Assembly: GCA_038729485.1 (NCBI GenBank)
Contig: JAVYRX010000010.1
Coordinates: forward strand, 1 to 51,638
DNA: 51,638 bases
Direction: 5' to 3'
Source: GCA-001856825 sp038729485
Lineage (GTDB): Archaea > Thermoplasmatota > Thermoplasmata > Thermoplasmatales > GCA-001856825
In this document: one piece after another, positions 1-8,042 of the stretch
How positions within the stretch are numbered: position 1 is the stretch's first letter
Layout: each line of letters begins with the position of its first letter
Notes under the pieces: model-generated
Databases searched by the model: none
Told to the model about the DNA's origin: nothing
What the model saw: only the letters and a program-made list of their open reading frames with translations
Made by a program: the position numbers and the translations under genes

Positions 1-1538
1 CCCCTTGGATCGGCGGCCCCTACTACAACTCCATTAGGTAGCAGTGCCACTATTTGGGCATGCCCAAATTCAGACGAGAAATTCTGACTGTAACATTGCA
101 GACCTTTTAGTTCCCTTGATATAGATCTTGCAAGCTCCTCCGATTCACAGATTATCTTTGATGGTTTCTCATAAATCGTATATGGAAATGCCCACCTAGG
201 TTTGTCCAGCACTGATTGCGGATCGTTTAGCCTGTTTAGCAGACCTACGAGAATTTGTACGTGCAGTTGAGGTTGTATGTCTCCACCCATTGAGCCAAAT
301 GATGTTTCAAACATCCCATCTTTTTCGAGCATCGCTGCGCAAAGAGTGTGAAAAGTTCTCTTATTTGGCGCAAGCGAGTTATGGTGTCCCTCGTTAAGGT
401 TGAAATAGCTACCCCTGTTCTGAAGAACAAAACCCATTCCCCTTGGCATGATTCCCGAGCCAAATCCCATGTAATTACTTTGGATCATTGAGATGCTGTT
501 TCCTTCGCCATCTGAAACGGCGAAATATGTAGTGTCCCCGTCAGCCTTTGTCCTTCCTCCTGCCGATATATTTGGCTCCTTAAGCATGAGATTTTTGGCG
601 AACTCCTTGCTTACGAAATAATTAGGCAAAGGATGATAATTTGGATCCGCAATATTCTTGTTCCTTTCTTCGTAAGAAATAAGTCCTAACTTTATGAGTT
701 CTGGGTCGTTCGGCATTCTTCCCTTTTCATTGTAAAATTCCTGTATCATATTTGCCCAGAGGATCGCAGTGGCCCCCTGGCTGTTAGGTGCTGTTTCATA
801 CAACTTATGGTCAAAGAAATCTGTGCTCAATGGTCGCTCCACTACGGCTCTATGGTTTTTTAGATCATCGTGCGTTATAAGCGCCCCGCTGCCTTCAAGA
901 CCCTTGATTATTTTGTCTGACACATATCCTGTGTAGAAAGACTCAAGCCCATCCTCCATAAGCAGTTTAAGGGTTCCAGCCAATGCTTTCTGCTTGAATA
1001 ACGTGCCAGGAGCGGGAGCTTTGGAATCAGCATAAAATGTATTTTTCCACTCTTCATACATTGCCAGATACTTTGCGCTTAATTCTACTGACTCAGAATA
1101 ATTCTGAGTTACGGGATATCCTTCATCAGCAATCGTAAATGCAGGCATAAGGAGTTGTTTTATGTCGATAGTACAATTTCTGTATATCTCGTTCCACCCG
1201 CTGACAAGTCCGGGCACAGTTAAAGCTGCATACGGACCCCGAGGAGGCAGTGAGTTCAAACCATTTTCCTTGAAGTATCCTATAGAAGCCTTGGAAAACG
1301 ACTTCCCGCTACCATTTATATTGATAATTCCATGACCTTCAGATCTCAAAAGAGCGAACATATCCCCTCCGAGACCGCACAGGTTATTCTGAGTAACAGC
1401 CAGAACCGCACTCGTTGCTATTGCTGCGTCAAAAACATTTCCTCCCTTTTCAAGGATTCTCGCGCCAGCCGCAGAAGCATATTGGCTGCTGGATGCGACT
1501 ACTGCTCTTGCTGAAAAGGAATTTGGTCTAGTTCTCAT
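1..1538 (-). CDS. ggt: Gamma-glutamyltransferase, C-terminus cut by window edge
   Basis: This enzyme of the Ntn-hydrolase superfamily moves or hydrolyses the gamma-glutamyl group of glutathione-like compounds. The translation starts MRTRPNSFSARAVVASSSQY at 1538 and stays open to the window edge (512 codons), so only about 20 residues should be missing. The family motif GGDMF lies in the N-terminal part. The autoprocessing and nucleophile site is GDTTYF with the catalytic Thr at residue 336 (codon 531-533). It is followed by the family stretch SNYMGFGSGIMPRGMGF. No signal peptide is seen, unlike the periplasmic bacterial enzyme, so a cytoplasmic location is inferred. A TATA-like TTTATTTAAA about 25 bases upstream fits a leaderless start. 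Family assignment is firm; the physiological substrate is unknown because Thermoplasmatales are not known for glutathione. Confidence 0.92.
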   Translation of the reverse strand, partial: MRTRPNSFSARAVVASSSQYASAAGARILEKGGNVFDAAIATSAVLAVTQNNLCGLGGDMFALLRSEGHGIININGSGKSFSKASIGYFKENGLNSLPPRGPYAALTVPGLVSGWNEIYRNCTIDIKQLLMPAFTIADEGYPVTQNYSESVELSAKYLAMYEEWKNTFYADSKAPAPGTLFKQKALAGTLKLLMEDGLESFYTGYVSDKIIKGLEGSGALITHDDLKNHRAVVERPLSTDFFDHKLYETAPNSQGATAILWANMIQEFYNEKGRMPNDPELIKLGLISYEERNKNIADPNYHPLPNYFVSKEFAKNLMLKEPNISAGGRTKADGDTTYFAVSDGEGNSISMIQSNYMGFGSGIMPRGMGFVLQNRGSYFNLNEGHHNSLAPNKRTFHTLCAAMLEKDGMFETSFGSMGGDIQPQLHVQILVGLLNRLNDPQSVLDKPRWAFPYTIYEKPSKIICESEELARSISRELKGLQCYSQNFSSEFGHAQIVALLPNGVVVGAADPR

Positions 1539-1813
1539 ACAACCACATTGATTGCCGTTTAAATAAAGTTAACGTGTTGCATTTATAGACTAGGCATAGA
1601 GTGTCGTAGTTAGATGTTCTTCATAGTTTAAAATAATCGAAATTTTTAAACCGCATATTGGGAACGCCGTTAGTAACTCCGTATGTAGCGAGCTCTTTAA
1701 TATGGAACGTATTAATTATATATAAGCGATTATTGAACCTGTTCTGAATAATTATTAAAGTAAGATAAATTCTTAAGTTCACTATAAAAATTTAATAATC
1801 AAGAGGTGAGAAA
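1539..1813. promoter_or_regulatory. Divergent promoter region between ggt and the MFS carrier
   Basis: This AT-rich, gene-free stretch separates two divergent genes. On the minus strand a TATA-like element sits about 25 bases before the ggt ATG. On the plus strand ACTATAAAAA near 1780-1790 is the likely TATA of the MFS gene, and GAGGTGAG (1803-1810) is a strong ribosome binding site that fixes the ATG at 1814. No further structure was recognised. Confidence 0.5.
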
Positions 1814-3373
1814 ATGGTGGGAGAAAGCAGCCATGGATTTTCATCCAAGCCAGTATCTCCTAGAGCTAAATCGCCATACGGTGAATACGAAATTTACGTT
1901 GACGAAAACGGAAGAAAATATCGCGTAGGTGAGAAACCTGAAGATATAACGAAAAAGCTCCTAGGAATTAGGATCGGCAGAAGAACGTTGGTAATTGCTG
2001 CCTGGATGGCTTTTTTCTTTGGCAGCGTTCTTGAATATGGATGGGGTGTGGCATCAAGCACTATCATCGATTACTACCACTGGTCAGTTGCTGAGGCATT
2101 TTTCAACTATACCGCATATGTATTTGCACAAGCAACCATTACAGCCTTCATATTTCAGCGACTGAGAGAGAGGGGTTTATTAGATCTTCGGAGGATGCTA
2201 ATCCTCGGTGGTGCGCTCCTCATGATATCGTACTTCCTCCTTGCGAACTCTTTCGCAGCTTGGATCTCATATCTTGGTTATGCATCAATTGGCGGATTTG
2301 GTGCAGGATTTGGGTATGCCACTGGCGGTGCAATAATAAACAAGTGGTTTCCAGATAAGAGAGGTTGGAGACTGGGTTTAGCGAATGGGGCATGGGCTTA
2401 CGGTGCAGTACCCTTTATCGTTTACTACATATACTATTTCAATACTTCCGATTTCAGAACGGTTCTTTACATAACGGGCGTCATCATTGGCATCGGTCTT
2501 ATCATCACTTCATTTCTCTCTGTAGATCCGCCAAAAAATTGGTGGCCAACTACCATGGATCCTATCCTCGCTTCAAAAAATAAAATAAAAACAGCAGAAA
2601 TGAGGCATAATCCCCCGGCAGTCGCTCAATTTACAACCAGAGAATTTCTAGCCACAAGGCAGGGAAAGGCACAGATGGCTTCCTTCACATTGGCGTTGGC
2701 AGCGTCATTATTTAACGTTTCTCTGTATGCTCCATTCGGTGCGGCAATGGGGTTCACTGGCGGGATAGCGTTTACTGTCGGAGCGGCCGGATTCGCGCTT
2801 ACGGATGGTATCGGGAGGCCAATTCAGGGGTTCATATCGAACTTCTTGGGCAGAAGGAACGCTGTTGCGATATTTTATGCATTAATGGGGGCTGGGGGTC
2901 TAGGAGTATTGTACGCTGGTTTCGCTCACCTGGCAACATTGTGGGCAGTACTTGCTGTATTGACAGGAGCAGTATCAGGCGCTTGTTTTGTCTTTGACTG
3001 GTTAATAATAGCCAGCTACTTCGGTGAGAACTATATCGGTTCCTCGTGGAGCACACCCTACACGCTTAAAGTAATTGGAGGGGCATTCGGTGGAATAGGG
3101 GCAACAATAATACTAACGCTAGTAAGTGGAGGTACATTTGCAACCGTTCTGGGTGTTGGCCCGTCAATAACGTTCACATACACCGCTTGGTCAATAGTCT
3201 TTTACCTAGCCGCAGCGTTTGCCCTTATAGCGTCCGCCCTAGTCTTCTTCTTTGAAAAACAACCCACCTATGCCGAATATCTCAAAGTGAGACAAAAACT
3301 TGGGGAACCAGTGACATCTAGAATTGCCGTGGAGTCCCAAGTAGCTGAAACAAGTGGAGGCGATAAGAAATGA
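1814..3373 (+). CDS. MFS transporter, oxalate/formate antiporter (OFA) type
   Basis: A 519-residue carrier of the major facilitator superfamily with about 12 membrane segments after a hydrophilic N-terminal tail of about 60 residues. The OFA-type loop KWFPDKRGWRLGLANG follows segment 4. The matching motif of the second half is GRPIQGFISNFLGRR. The family exchanges or imports small organic anions such as oxalate, formate or other carboxylates; the substrate here is not readable. GAGGTGAG five bases before the ATG supports the start. The stop overlaps the ATG of the next gene (ATGA), so the small membrane protein behind it is probably made with it. A second OFA-type carrier follows 380 bases downstream. 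Confidence 0.85.
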   Translation: MVGESSHGFSSKPVSPRAKSPYGEYEIYVDENGRKYRVGEKPEDITKKLLGIRIGRRTLVIAAWMAFFFGSVLEYGWGVASSTIIDYYHWSVAEAFFNYTAYVFAQATITAFIFQRLRERGLLDLRRMLILGGALLMISYFLLANSFAAWISYLGYASIGGFGAGFGYATGGAIINKWFPDKRGWRLGLANGAWAYGAVPFIVYYIYYFNTSDFRTVLYITGVIIGIGLIITSFLSVDPPKNWWPTTMDPILASKNKIKTAEMRHNPPAVAQFTTREFLATRQGKAQMASFTLALAASLFNVSLYAPFGAAMGFTGGIAFTVGAAGFALTDGIGRPIQGFISNFLGRRNAVAIFYALMGAGGLGVLYAGFAHLATLWAVLAVLTGAVSGACFVFDWLIIASYFGENYIGSSWSTPYTLKVIGGAFGGIGATIILTLVSGGTFATVLGVGPSITFTYTAWSIVFYLAAAFALIASALVFFFEKQPTYAEYLKVRQKLGEPVTSRIAVESQVAETSGGDKK

Positions 3374-3624
3374 CGGCAGGTACAACCAGAGCAGACCAAA
3401 AGATCATCCACAAGGGTCTGATAAATATTTCAGATACTTCTGTTTATATCATAGGATGGGTCTTTCTTCTTGTTGGCGTAGCTGTTGACTACCTTGCGGT
3501 TCAGAAGCTGTCAAGTTATATAATGCTAGTTGGATTGTTGCTGAATTGGATCGGCATTATACTGGCATTTTTAAGCGGCGCAATCGGAAACAGAGAGATC
3601 AAACCTGGATACGGGGTGGAATGA
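3370..3624 (+). CDS. Small two-helix membrane protein, putative MFS partner subunit
   Basis: An 84-residue protein with two hydrophobic segments (about residues 23-43 and 50-72) and a short charged tail. Its ATG overlaps the stop of the preceding OFA carrier by four bases, which implies translational coupling. Small two-helix proteins are annotated in bacteria beside OFA-family carriers as an MFS small subunit, and this one has the right size, topology and position. That it binds the carrier is inference from context; no catalytic motif is present. Confidence 0.6.
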   Translation: MTAGTTRADQKIIHKGLINISDTSVYIIGWVFLLVGVAVDYLAVQKLSSYIMLVGLLLNWIGIILAFLSGAIGNREIKPGYGVE

Positions 3625-3693
3625 GTTTTATATCTTTATAATTTTTACTATTTTTAGTATGTTGCTTAACAATTTTGTGTAGGCTTTATTCTT

Positions 3694-3703
3694 GAACATG
3701 TTC
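3694..3703. promoter_or_regulatory. Palindrome GAACATGTTC, candidate operator
   Basis: A perfect 10-base palindrome lies just upstream of a TATA-like TTATTAAA (3712-3719) that would serve the second MFS gene. The position suits a regulator binding site, but a 10-base palindrome can occur by chance. Confidence 0.3.
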
Positions 3704-3753
3704 CAGGAAATGTTATTAAATGACATCTCGAATTGAAGCGTGGAGGATTTTTA

Positions 3754-5070
3754 ATGACCGCTAACGCGAAACCTACAAAAGAAGAATTGATAAAAAACAG
3801 AGGAACTAGGGTTCCTCTATGGCTCATCGTATTTGGCATGATAATAGGAATGGTCCTGGTAAGTCCGTACGAGTACTCTTGGTCCTTTTTTACCGTTCCC
3901 CTAGGAAAGGTATTTGGGATTGCAGCCACGTCTTATCCAATAAGCACTACCTTCTCAGTCTACATAATAGTTCAAGCTCTAACGATGTTTATTTCAGGAA
4001 GATACCTTGACAAAAGGAGGCATCTTACACCATATTTCATGGCAATAGCAGGATTCTTGGCGAGTATAGGCTGGATACTGAGCTCATTCACTACCAAGAG
4101 CACTGGTCTTTACTATCTCTATACTGTCTACGGGATAGGTAGCATCGGTGTTGGTATAGTTTACGGAGTGGGAATATCCACTGCCTTGAAATGGTTCCAT
4201 GGTAAGACCAGAGGTCTTGTCGTTGGATTAATTGATCTAGGGTTTGGGGCCGGATCGTTTGCTATATCGCCGCTCGTGCACTATCTTATCGTTACACAGA
4301 GCTACCATGTTTCATTCCTTTACGTAGGCCTTCTAATGCTCCTAATAATACCTTTCGGCCTACTGGTAAGATATCCAACACCGAATTATGTTCCCTACGG
4401 AAAGACCGTTCAGCAGGCTGAAGCCGTCAGGAAGAGAGTAAAGAAGAGCGGACTTGAGCTCAGTCCATCTGAGATGGTTCACAGATGGCAATTCTACGCG
4501 ATATACATCGGGTTCTTCTTCATCGTTGGTGCAGGGCTTGCCATAGTAGGTAAGCTCGTATCAATTGGAACTGCGCTTGGATTCGTAATCTCTGCTGTAA
4601 TAGCCGTGTATTTGTTCCCGTTGTCGAATGGCTTGGGAAGGCTAGTTTCCGGAATAGTTTCCGACTTCCTTGGGAGAAGGGAGTCAATGCTTCTATTTTT
4701 CGGAATTGCAGGAATCGGTCTTCTAGTGGTGGGCTACTTGCACTCCTCAATAGCCTATGTTGCGGCTATAATAATAATAGCTTTTGGATGGGGGCCACTC
4801 TTTACACTTTGGCCAGCAATGACCGGCGACTATTTTGGACAGCAACACTCCGGCGGGAACTACGGTATAGTATATACGTCAAAGGCTGTCGGAGGGTTGT
4901 TCGCAGGATACGGCTTTGCATTGATATACACAGCGTACGGGGTTCATTTCTCCCTCATATTAACGGGAATAATGTCACTTATCGCGGCGGCAATCGGCTT
5001 CTCAATAGTCGTCCCGAAGCCCTCTTCAAAACAGTCAGAAACTAAGGAGCAGCCAGCACCAAAGATTTAA
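3754..5070 (+). CDS. MFS transporter, second OFA-like carrier
   Basis: A 438-residue membrane carrier with about 12 transmembrane segments. GGAGG at 3742-3746, seven bases before the ATG at 3754, favours this start over an upstream TTG. Loop motifs KWFHGKTRGLVVGLIDLGFG (first half) and GRLVSGIVSDFLGRR (second half) match the OFA branch of the major facilitator superfamily. It is clearly related to the carrier at 1814 but has no small partner gene and a short N-terminus. The substrate is probably a small organic acid, by family. A T8 tract right after the stop suggests a transcript end. Confidence 0.83.
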   Translation: MTANAKPTKEELIKNRGTRVPLWLIVFGMIIGMVLVSPYEYSWSFFTVPLGKVFGIAATSYPISTTFSVYIIVQALTMFISGRYLDKRRHLTPYFMAIAGFLASIGWILSSFTTKSTGLYYLYTVYGIGSIGVGIVYGVGISTALKWFHGKTRGLVVGLIDLGFGAGSFAISPLVHYLIVTQSYHVSFLYVGLLMLLIIPFGLLVRYPTPNYVPYGKTVQQAEAVRKRVKKSGLELSPSEMVHRWQFYAIYIGFFFIVGAGLAIVGKLVSIGTALGFVISAVIAVYLFPLSNGLGRLVSGIVSDFLGRRESMLLFFGIAGIGLLVVGYLHSSIAYVAAIIIIAFGWGPLFTLWPAMTGDYFGQQHSGGNYGIVYTSKAVGGLFAGYGFALIYTAYGVHFSLILTGIMSLIAAAIGFSIVVPKPSSKQSETKEQPAPKI

Positions 5071-5071
5071 A

Positions 5072-5089
5072 TTTTTAATTATTTTTTTT
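5072..5089 (+). terminator. Oligo-T terminator after the second MFS gene
   Basis: Two bases after the stop comes ATTTTTAATTATTTTTTTT, with T8 at 5082-5089. Archaeal RNA polymerase stops at oligo-T tracts without a hairpin. Confidence 0.55.
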
Positions 5090-5130
5090 ATTAGACTTTA
5101 TGTTTAATTAAGAGTAAGGCATGTGAAATT

Positions 5131-5907
5131 ATGCATGGCGGAAAATTAACAGGTTCCACTGCCCTGATTACTGGAGGATCCAGAGGAATAGGGAAGGCGA
5201 TAGTGGAGGAGTTTTGGAGAGAGGGTGCAAACGTAGCACTCAATTACAATTCGTCTGAAGAGATTGCAACCAGCATTAAGAATGAGCTCAAAGGAGTGGA
5301 GATTTTTAAGGGAGACGTTTCAAAGAGGGATCAAGTAAAGAAAATGATAAACGCAGTGTACAGTACATTTGGATCTCTTGACATCGTGGTCAATAACGCC
5401 GGTATTATGTTAACATCATCATTTGAGCTGTATGATGAAGAGAGATTTGACAAAATGCTGGACGTAAATGTTAAGGGCCCCATATATGTAATTCTTGAAT
5501 CGTTAAATTACCTAAAATCCAGCAAGCATCCTGTGATAATAAATATTGCATCTAATGCCGGTATTGGCACTGCTCTTGATGGCACAACCTTCTATGCAGT
5601 TACAAAGAGTGCAGTTATTTCTTTGACCAAGAGACTGGCTTTTGACCTTCGGTCCTACAGGATTAGGGTCAACGCAATCGCTCCGGGATGGGTTGAGACA
5701 GACTTGACTACGGCTGGAATGGACAAGGAAAAACTGAAGATGATTGAAGAAACGTTCATTTCAAGAACAACCTCCGGTTTGTACGGGAAACCTGCTGACA
5801 TAGCAAAAGTGGCTCTGTTCTTGGCAAGCGATGATTCCCATTACGTTAACGGCCAAGTTTTAGTCGTTGATGGTGGAAGGATTGACAATCTTTCGCACGG
5901 CGTCTAA
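5131..5907 (+). CDS. SDR-family NAD(P)-dependent oxidoreductase
   Basis: A 258-residue classical short-chain dehydrogenase/reductase. The Rossmann cofactor loop is TGGSRGIG (residues 14-21), NNAG lies at 88-91, and the catalytic set is Ser141, Tyr155 and Lys159 (YAVTK). The end of strand beta-2 reads NYNSS, with no acidic residue, which suggests NADP(H) rather than NAD(H). The closest functional groups are sugar dehydrogenases and 3-oxoacyl-ACP-reductase-like enzymes; since archaea lack a standard fatty acid synthase, a sugar or polyol dehydrogenase role is more likely, but this is inference. It is a single gene with T7 at 5923-5929 downstream. Confidence 0.85.
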   Translation: MHGGKLTGSTALITGGSRGIGKAIVEEFWREGANVALNYNSSEEIATSIKNELKGVEIFKGDVSKRDQVKKMINAVYSTFGSLDIVVNNAGIMLTSSFELYDEERFDKMLDVNVKGPIYVILESLNYLKSSKHPVIINIASNAGIGTALDGTTFYAVTKSAVISLTKRLAFDLRSYRIRVNAIAPGWVETDLTTAGMDKEKLKMIEETFISRTTSGLYGKPADIAKVALFLASDDSHYVNGQVLVVDGGRIDNLSHGV

Positions 5908-5911
5908 CTGA

Positions 5912-5929
5912 ATTTTCCGTTATTTTTTT
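5912..5929 (+). terminator. Oligo-T terminator after the SDR gene
   Basis: T-rich stretch ending in T7 (5923-5929) a few bases after the SDR stop, in the position expected of an archaeal terminator. Confidence 0.45.
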
Positions 5930-5998
5930 GCAATTCATACAACAATTAACGAATATCAGTATCGACAAGTTTTTAAAGCTGTTCGAATAGACTTCTCC

Positions 5999-6115
5999 AT
6001 GGAAAACGAAATTAGGATAGTGAGAATGAAGAGTGGTTCGTTTAAGTGTCTGGGTTGCGGTCGAGAATACTCCAACGAAATAGAAGCACTCTTCTGCGGC
6101 TGCGGTTTCGACTGA
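5999..6115 (+). CDS. 38-residue zinc-ribbon miniprotein
   Basis: A very short reading frame: MENEIRIVRMKSGSFKCLGC, continuing to FCGCGFD and a TGA stop. It has a CxxC pair (Cys17, Cys20) and a CxC pair (Cys33, Cys35), a spacing that could bind one zinc ion. A TATA-like TTTTTAAA (5970-5977) lies about 25 bases before the ATG, exactly as expected for a leaderless archaeal gene, which supports real expression. It resembles small archaeal zinc-ribbon proteins in general but I do not recognise a named family. The rest of the interval, 6116-6368, shows nothing clear apart from AT-rich DNA before the AAA gene. Confidence 0.55.
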   Translation: MENEIRIVRMKSGSFKCLGCGREYSNEIEALFCGCGFD

Positions 6116-6368
6116 TCCGTCTGATGTGACAGCGTTAGCGCGAATCCTCCTTTTGTTGTCAAACCCAATGGATCTACGAAAACAAATACCGTGATTTCAG
6201 TGGTAGCCCAAAAGATTAATCCGGCAATGCAAAGCAGGAAGGATTATAGCTGAGGAATTTTGTTAAAAGAAGACGCCGTTACTTGATTTACATACTGAAT
6301 AAGATAAGAGATCTTGTTAACGAGTTCAATAAATCTTTTAATACGAGTGTAAGGATAACAGGGAGCAT

Positions 6369-7871
6369 ATGGTGGAGGACCTTCTTGAAACCGTGGTTAA
6401 GGAACTGGAAAACAGAAACTTTGAAAGAGCCGCAACGATGTTGGAGGAAATAGTGAAGAGAGAACCCACCAACGTCAAGGCTCTGGGAAATCTTGCCAGA
6501 GCGTATTATGGCTCCTCTAGGTATAGAGACTCAATTAGAATTGCGGAGAAACTTGAGGGCCTCTGTCCTACCTGTGAAGAAGGGTATGACGTAGAAGCTC
6601 TCTCTATTCGACAGCTATCCGGTAGCCTGGATGACGTAATAGACGTCTATAAAAAAGGATACGATGCCAACCCAAAAAGTTCCAAGTTAGCCCACAAGCT
6701 TGGGAAGGCATACCACGAATCCGGAGATTTCGATGCAGCGATATATTATTATTCGGCAGCTATTGATCTCGACTCGTTAAATATCCAATATCTTCTTGAC
6801 AGAGCTATAGCTTACATGAACAGTGGGAAGGACGAGGATGCCTACATAGATCTGAGAAAGATACTGAACCTCGATCCCGAGAACCCTATCGCGAGAGAGA
6901 TATTGAGCGAGGCCACAGGTACGAGGCTAACAGAAGATGATATTAATCGCGGTCTGACAAGGTTTACATTTACGAAAGTAAGAGGAATCAATCTTTCTAT
7001 GGTCGTGGGCCTTGAAGACCTAAAGAGGGAGTTAGTCGAGAAGATCATATATCCCCTTCAATATAGAGAGTTATCTTTGAAGTACAGGGTTTCAGCGGGG
7101 GGAGGTACATTCCTTTACGGACCGCCGGGATGTGGGAAGACCTACATAGTAAAGGCTCTCGCGGGCCAGACTAGTCTGAATCTTCTTGACGTCAGGATTC
7201 CGGAAGTTCTCGATAAATGGTCTGGCAATGCAGAAAGAAACATACACAACCTTTTTGAATTGGCCAGAAGAAATGCACCAACCATTATATTTATAGACGA
7301 GGTAGATGCGCTAGGTGGGAAAAGAGAAGAATCTGTTTACTCGGGTTCAAGGCTCTCCGTGAACACTCTCCTAATGGAAATGGATTCAATATCGTCAAGG
7401 AATGAAAACGTTCTCATAATCGGTGCGACCAATGCCCCGTGGCTATTGGATCCTGCTGCAATAAGGAGCGGAAGGTTTAGCAGTTTCATATACGTCCCGC
7501 CTCCAGACAGGAAGCTGAGAGCTGACCTGTTCAAGAGATATTTGAAAGGAAGACCTGTTAGCGATAATGTTGATTTCGATCGTCTGGCCGATCTTACATC
7601 CGGCTATTACTCATCTTCAGATATTGTAGCAATAACCTATGAAGCGGCAAAAATCCCCTGGAGGGAAGCTATAGAGACGGGAAGCGAGAGAAAAATAGAT
7701 CAGAAGGACCTTGAAATTGCAATCTCAAGAATTAAACCCACTCTTATCCAATGGTTCGAAGATGCGGTAAGGTCAGAAAAACTAATAAGCTCTGCCTTCC
7801 AAGATCTTTCGAAAGATGTGGCGGCCTACAAGAAATGGAAAAGCTCTACTAGGCTGAAGCCGCTAAGTTAA
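6369..7871 (+). CDS. TPR-AAA ATPase
   Basis: A 500-residue protein with two parts. Residues about 1-185 form TPR-type helical repeats, for example around 104-136 and 138-170. Residues about 205-460 form one AAA domain of the Cdc48/Vps4/katanin group: Walker A GPPGCGKT (251-258), pore loop KWSG (283-286), Walker B IIFIDEVDAL (307-316), sensor-1 Asn355 and arginine fingers Arg366/Arg369 in RSGRF. A C-terminal helix containing ISRIKPTLIQWFEDA recalls the Vps4 C-terminal helix. It should form a ring that threads or remodels proteins, with the TPR part choosing partners. It differs from two-ring VAT/Cdc48 because it has only one AAA domain. Partners are unknown. Confidence 0.85.
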   Translation: MVEDLLETVVKELENRNFERAATMLEEIVKREPTNVKALGNLARAYYGSSRYRDSIRIAEKLEGLCPTCEEGYDVEALSIRQLSGSLDDVIDVYKKGYDANPKSSKLAHKLGKAYHESGDFDAAIYYYSAAIDLDSLNIQYLLDRAIAYMNSGKDEDAYIDLRKILNLDPENPIAREILSEATGTRLTEDDINRGLTRFTFTKVRGINLSMVVGLEDLKRELVEKIIYPLQYRELSLKYRVSAGGGTFLYGPPGCGKTYIVKALAGQTSLNLLDVRIPEVLDKWSGNAERNIHNLFELARRNAPTIIFIDEVDALGGKREESVYSGSRLSVNTLLMEMDSISSRNENVLIIGATNAPWLLDPAAIRSGRFSSFIYVPPPDRKLRADLFKRYLKGRPVSDNVDFDRLADLTSGYYSSSDIVAITYEAAKIPWREAIETGSERKIDQKDLEIAISRIKPTLIQWFEDAVRSEKLISSAFQDLSKDVAAYKKWKSSTRLKPLS

Positions 7872-7983
7872 CTTTGCGCCTGTACTATTCGCGGATAGTC
7901 TCTGTGCAAATCTGCTCTCATGCTGGTAAGTCTTCAGGTCTCCCTTGTGCGGATATGGAAGCCCCACAGTTAAGAAAATTGTT

Positions 7984-7995
7984 AGCCGATCGGCT
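7984..7995. repeat. 12-base perfect palindrome AGCCGATCGGCT
   Basis: A loopless GC-rich palindrome in the otherwise AT-rich gap between the convergent AAA and UbiA genes, followed by TTTT on the plus strand. It may be a protein site or part of a transcript end; nothing more can be said. Confidence 0.3.
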
Positions 7996-8042
7996 TTTGG
8001 AATTCTACAGGTTTTGAAAGGGAGTTATTTTTTCTGAGGGGT

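Noticed and set aside
7881..7899. Hairpin after the AAA gene as a terminator feature
   Set aside because: Only five pairs, mostly A-T; mentioned with the other hairpins but too weak to list alone.
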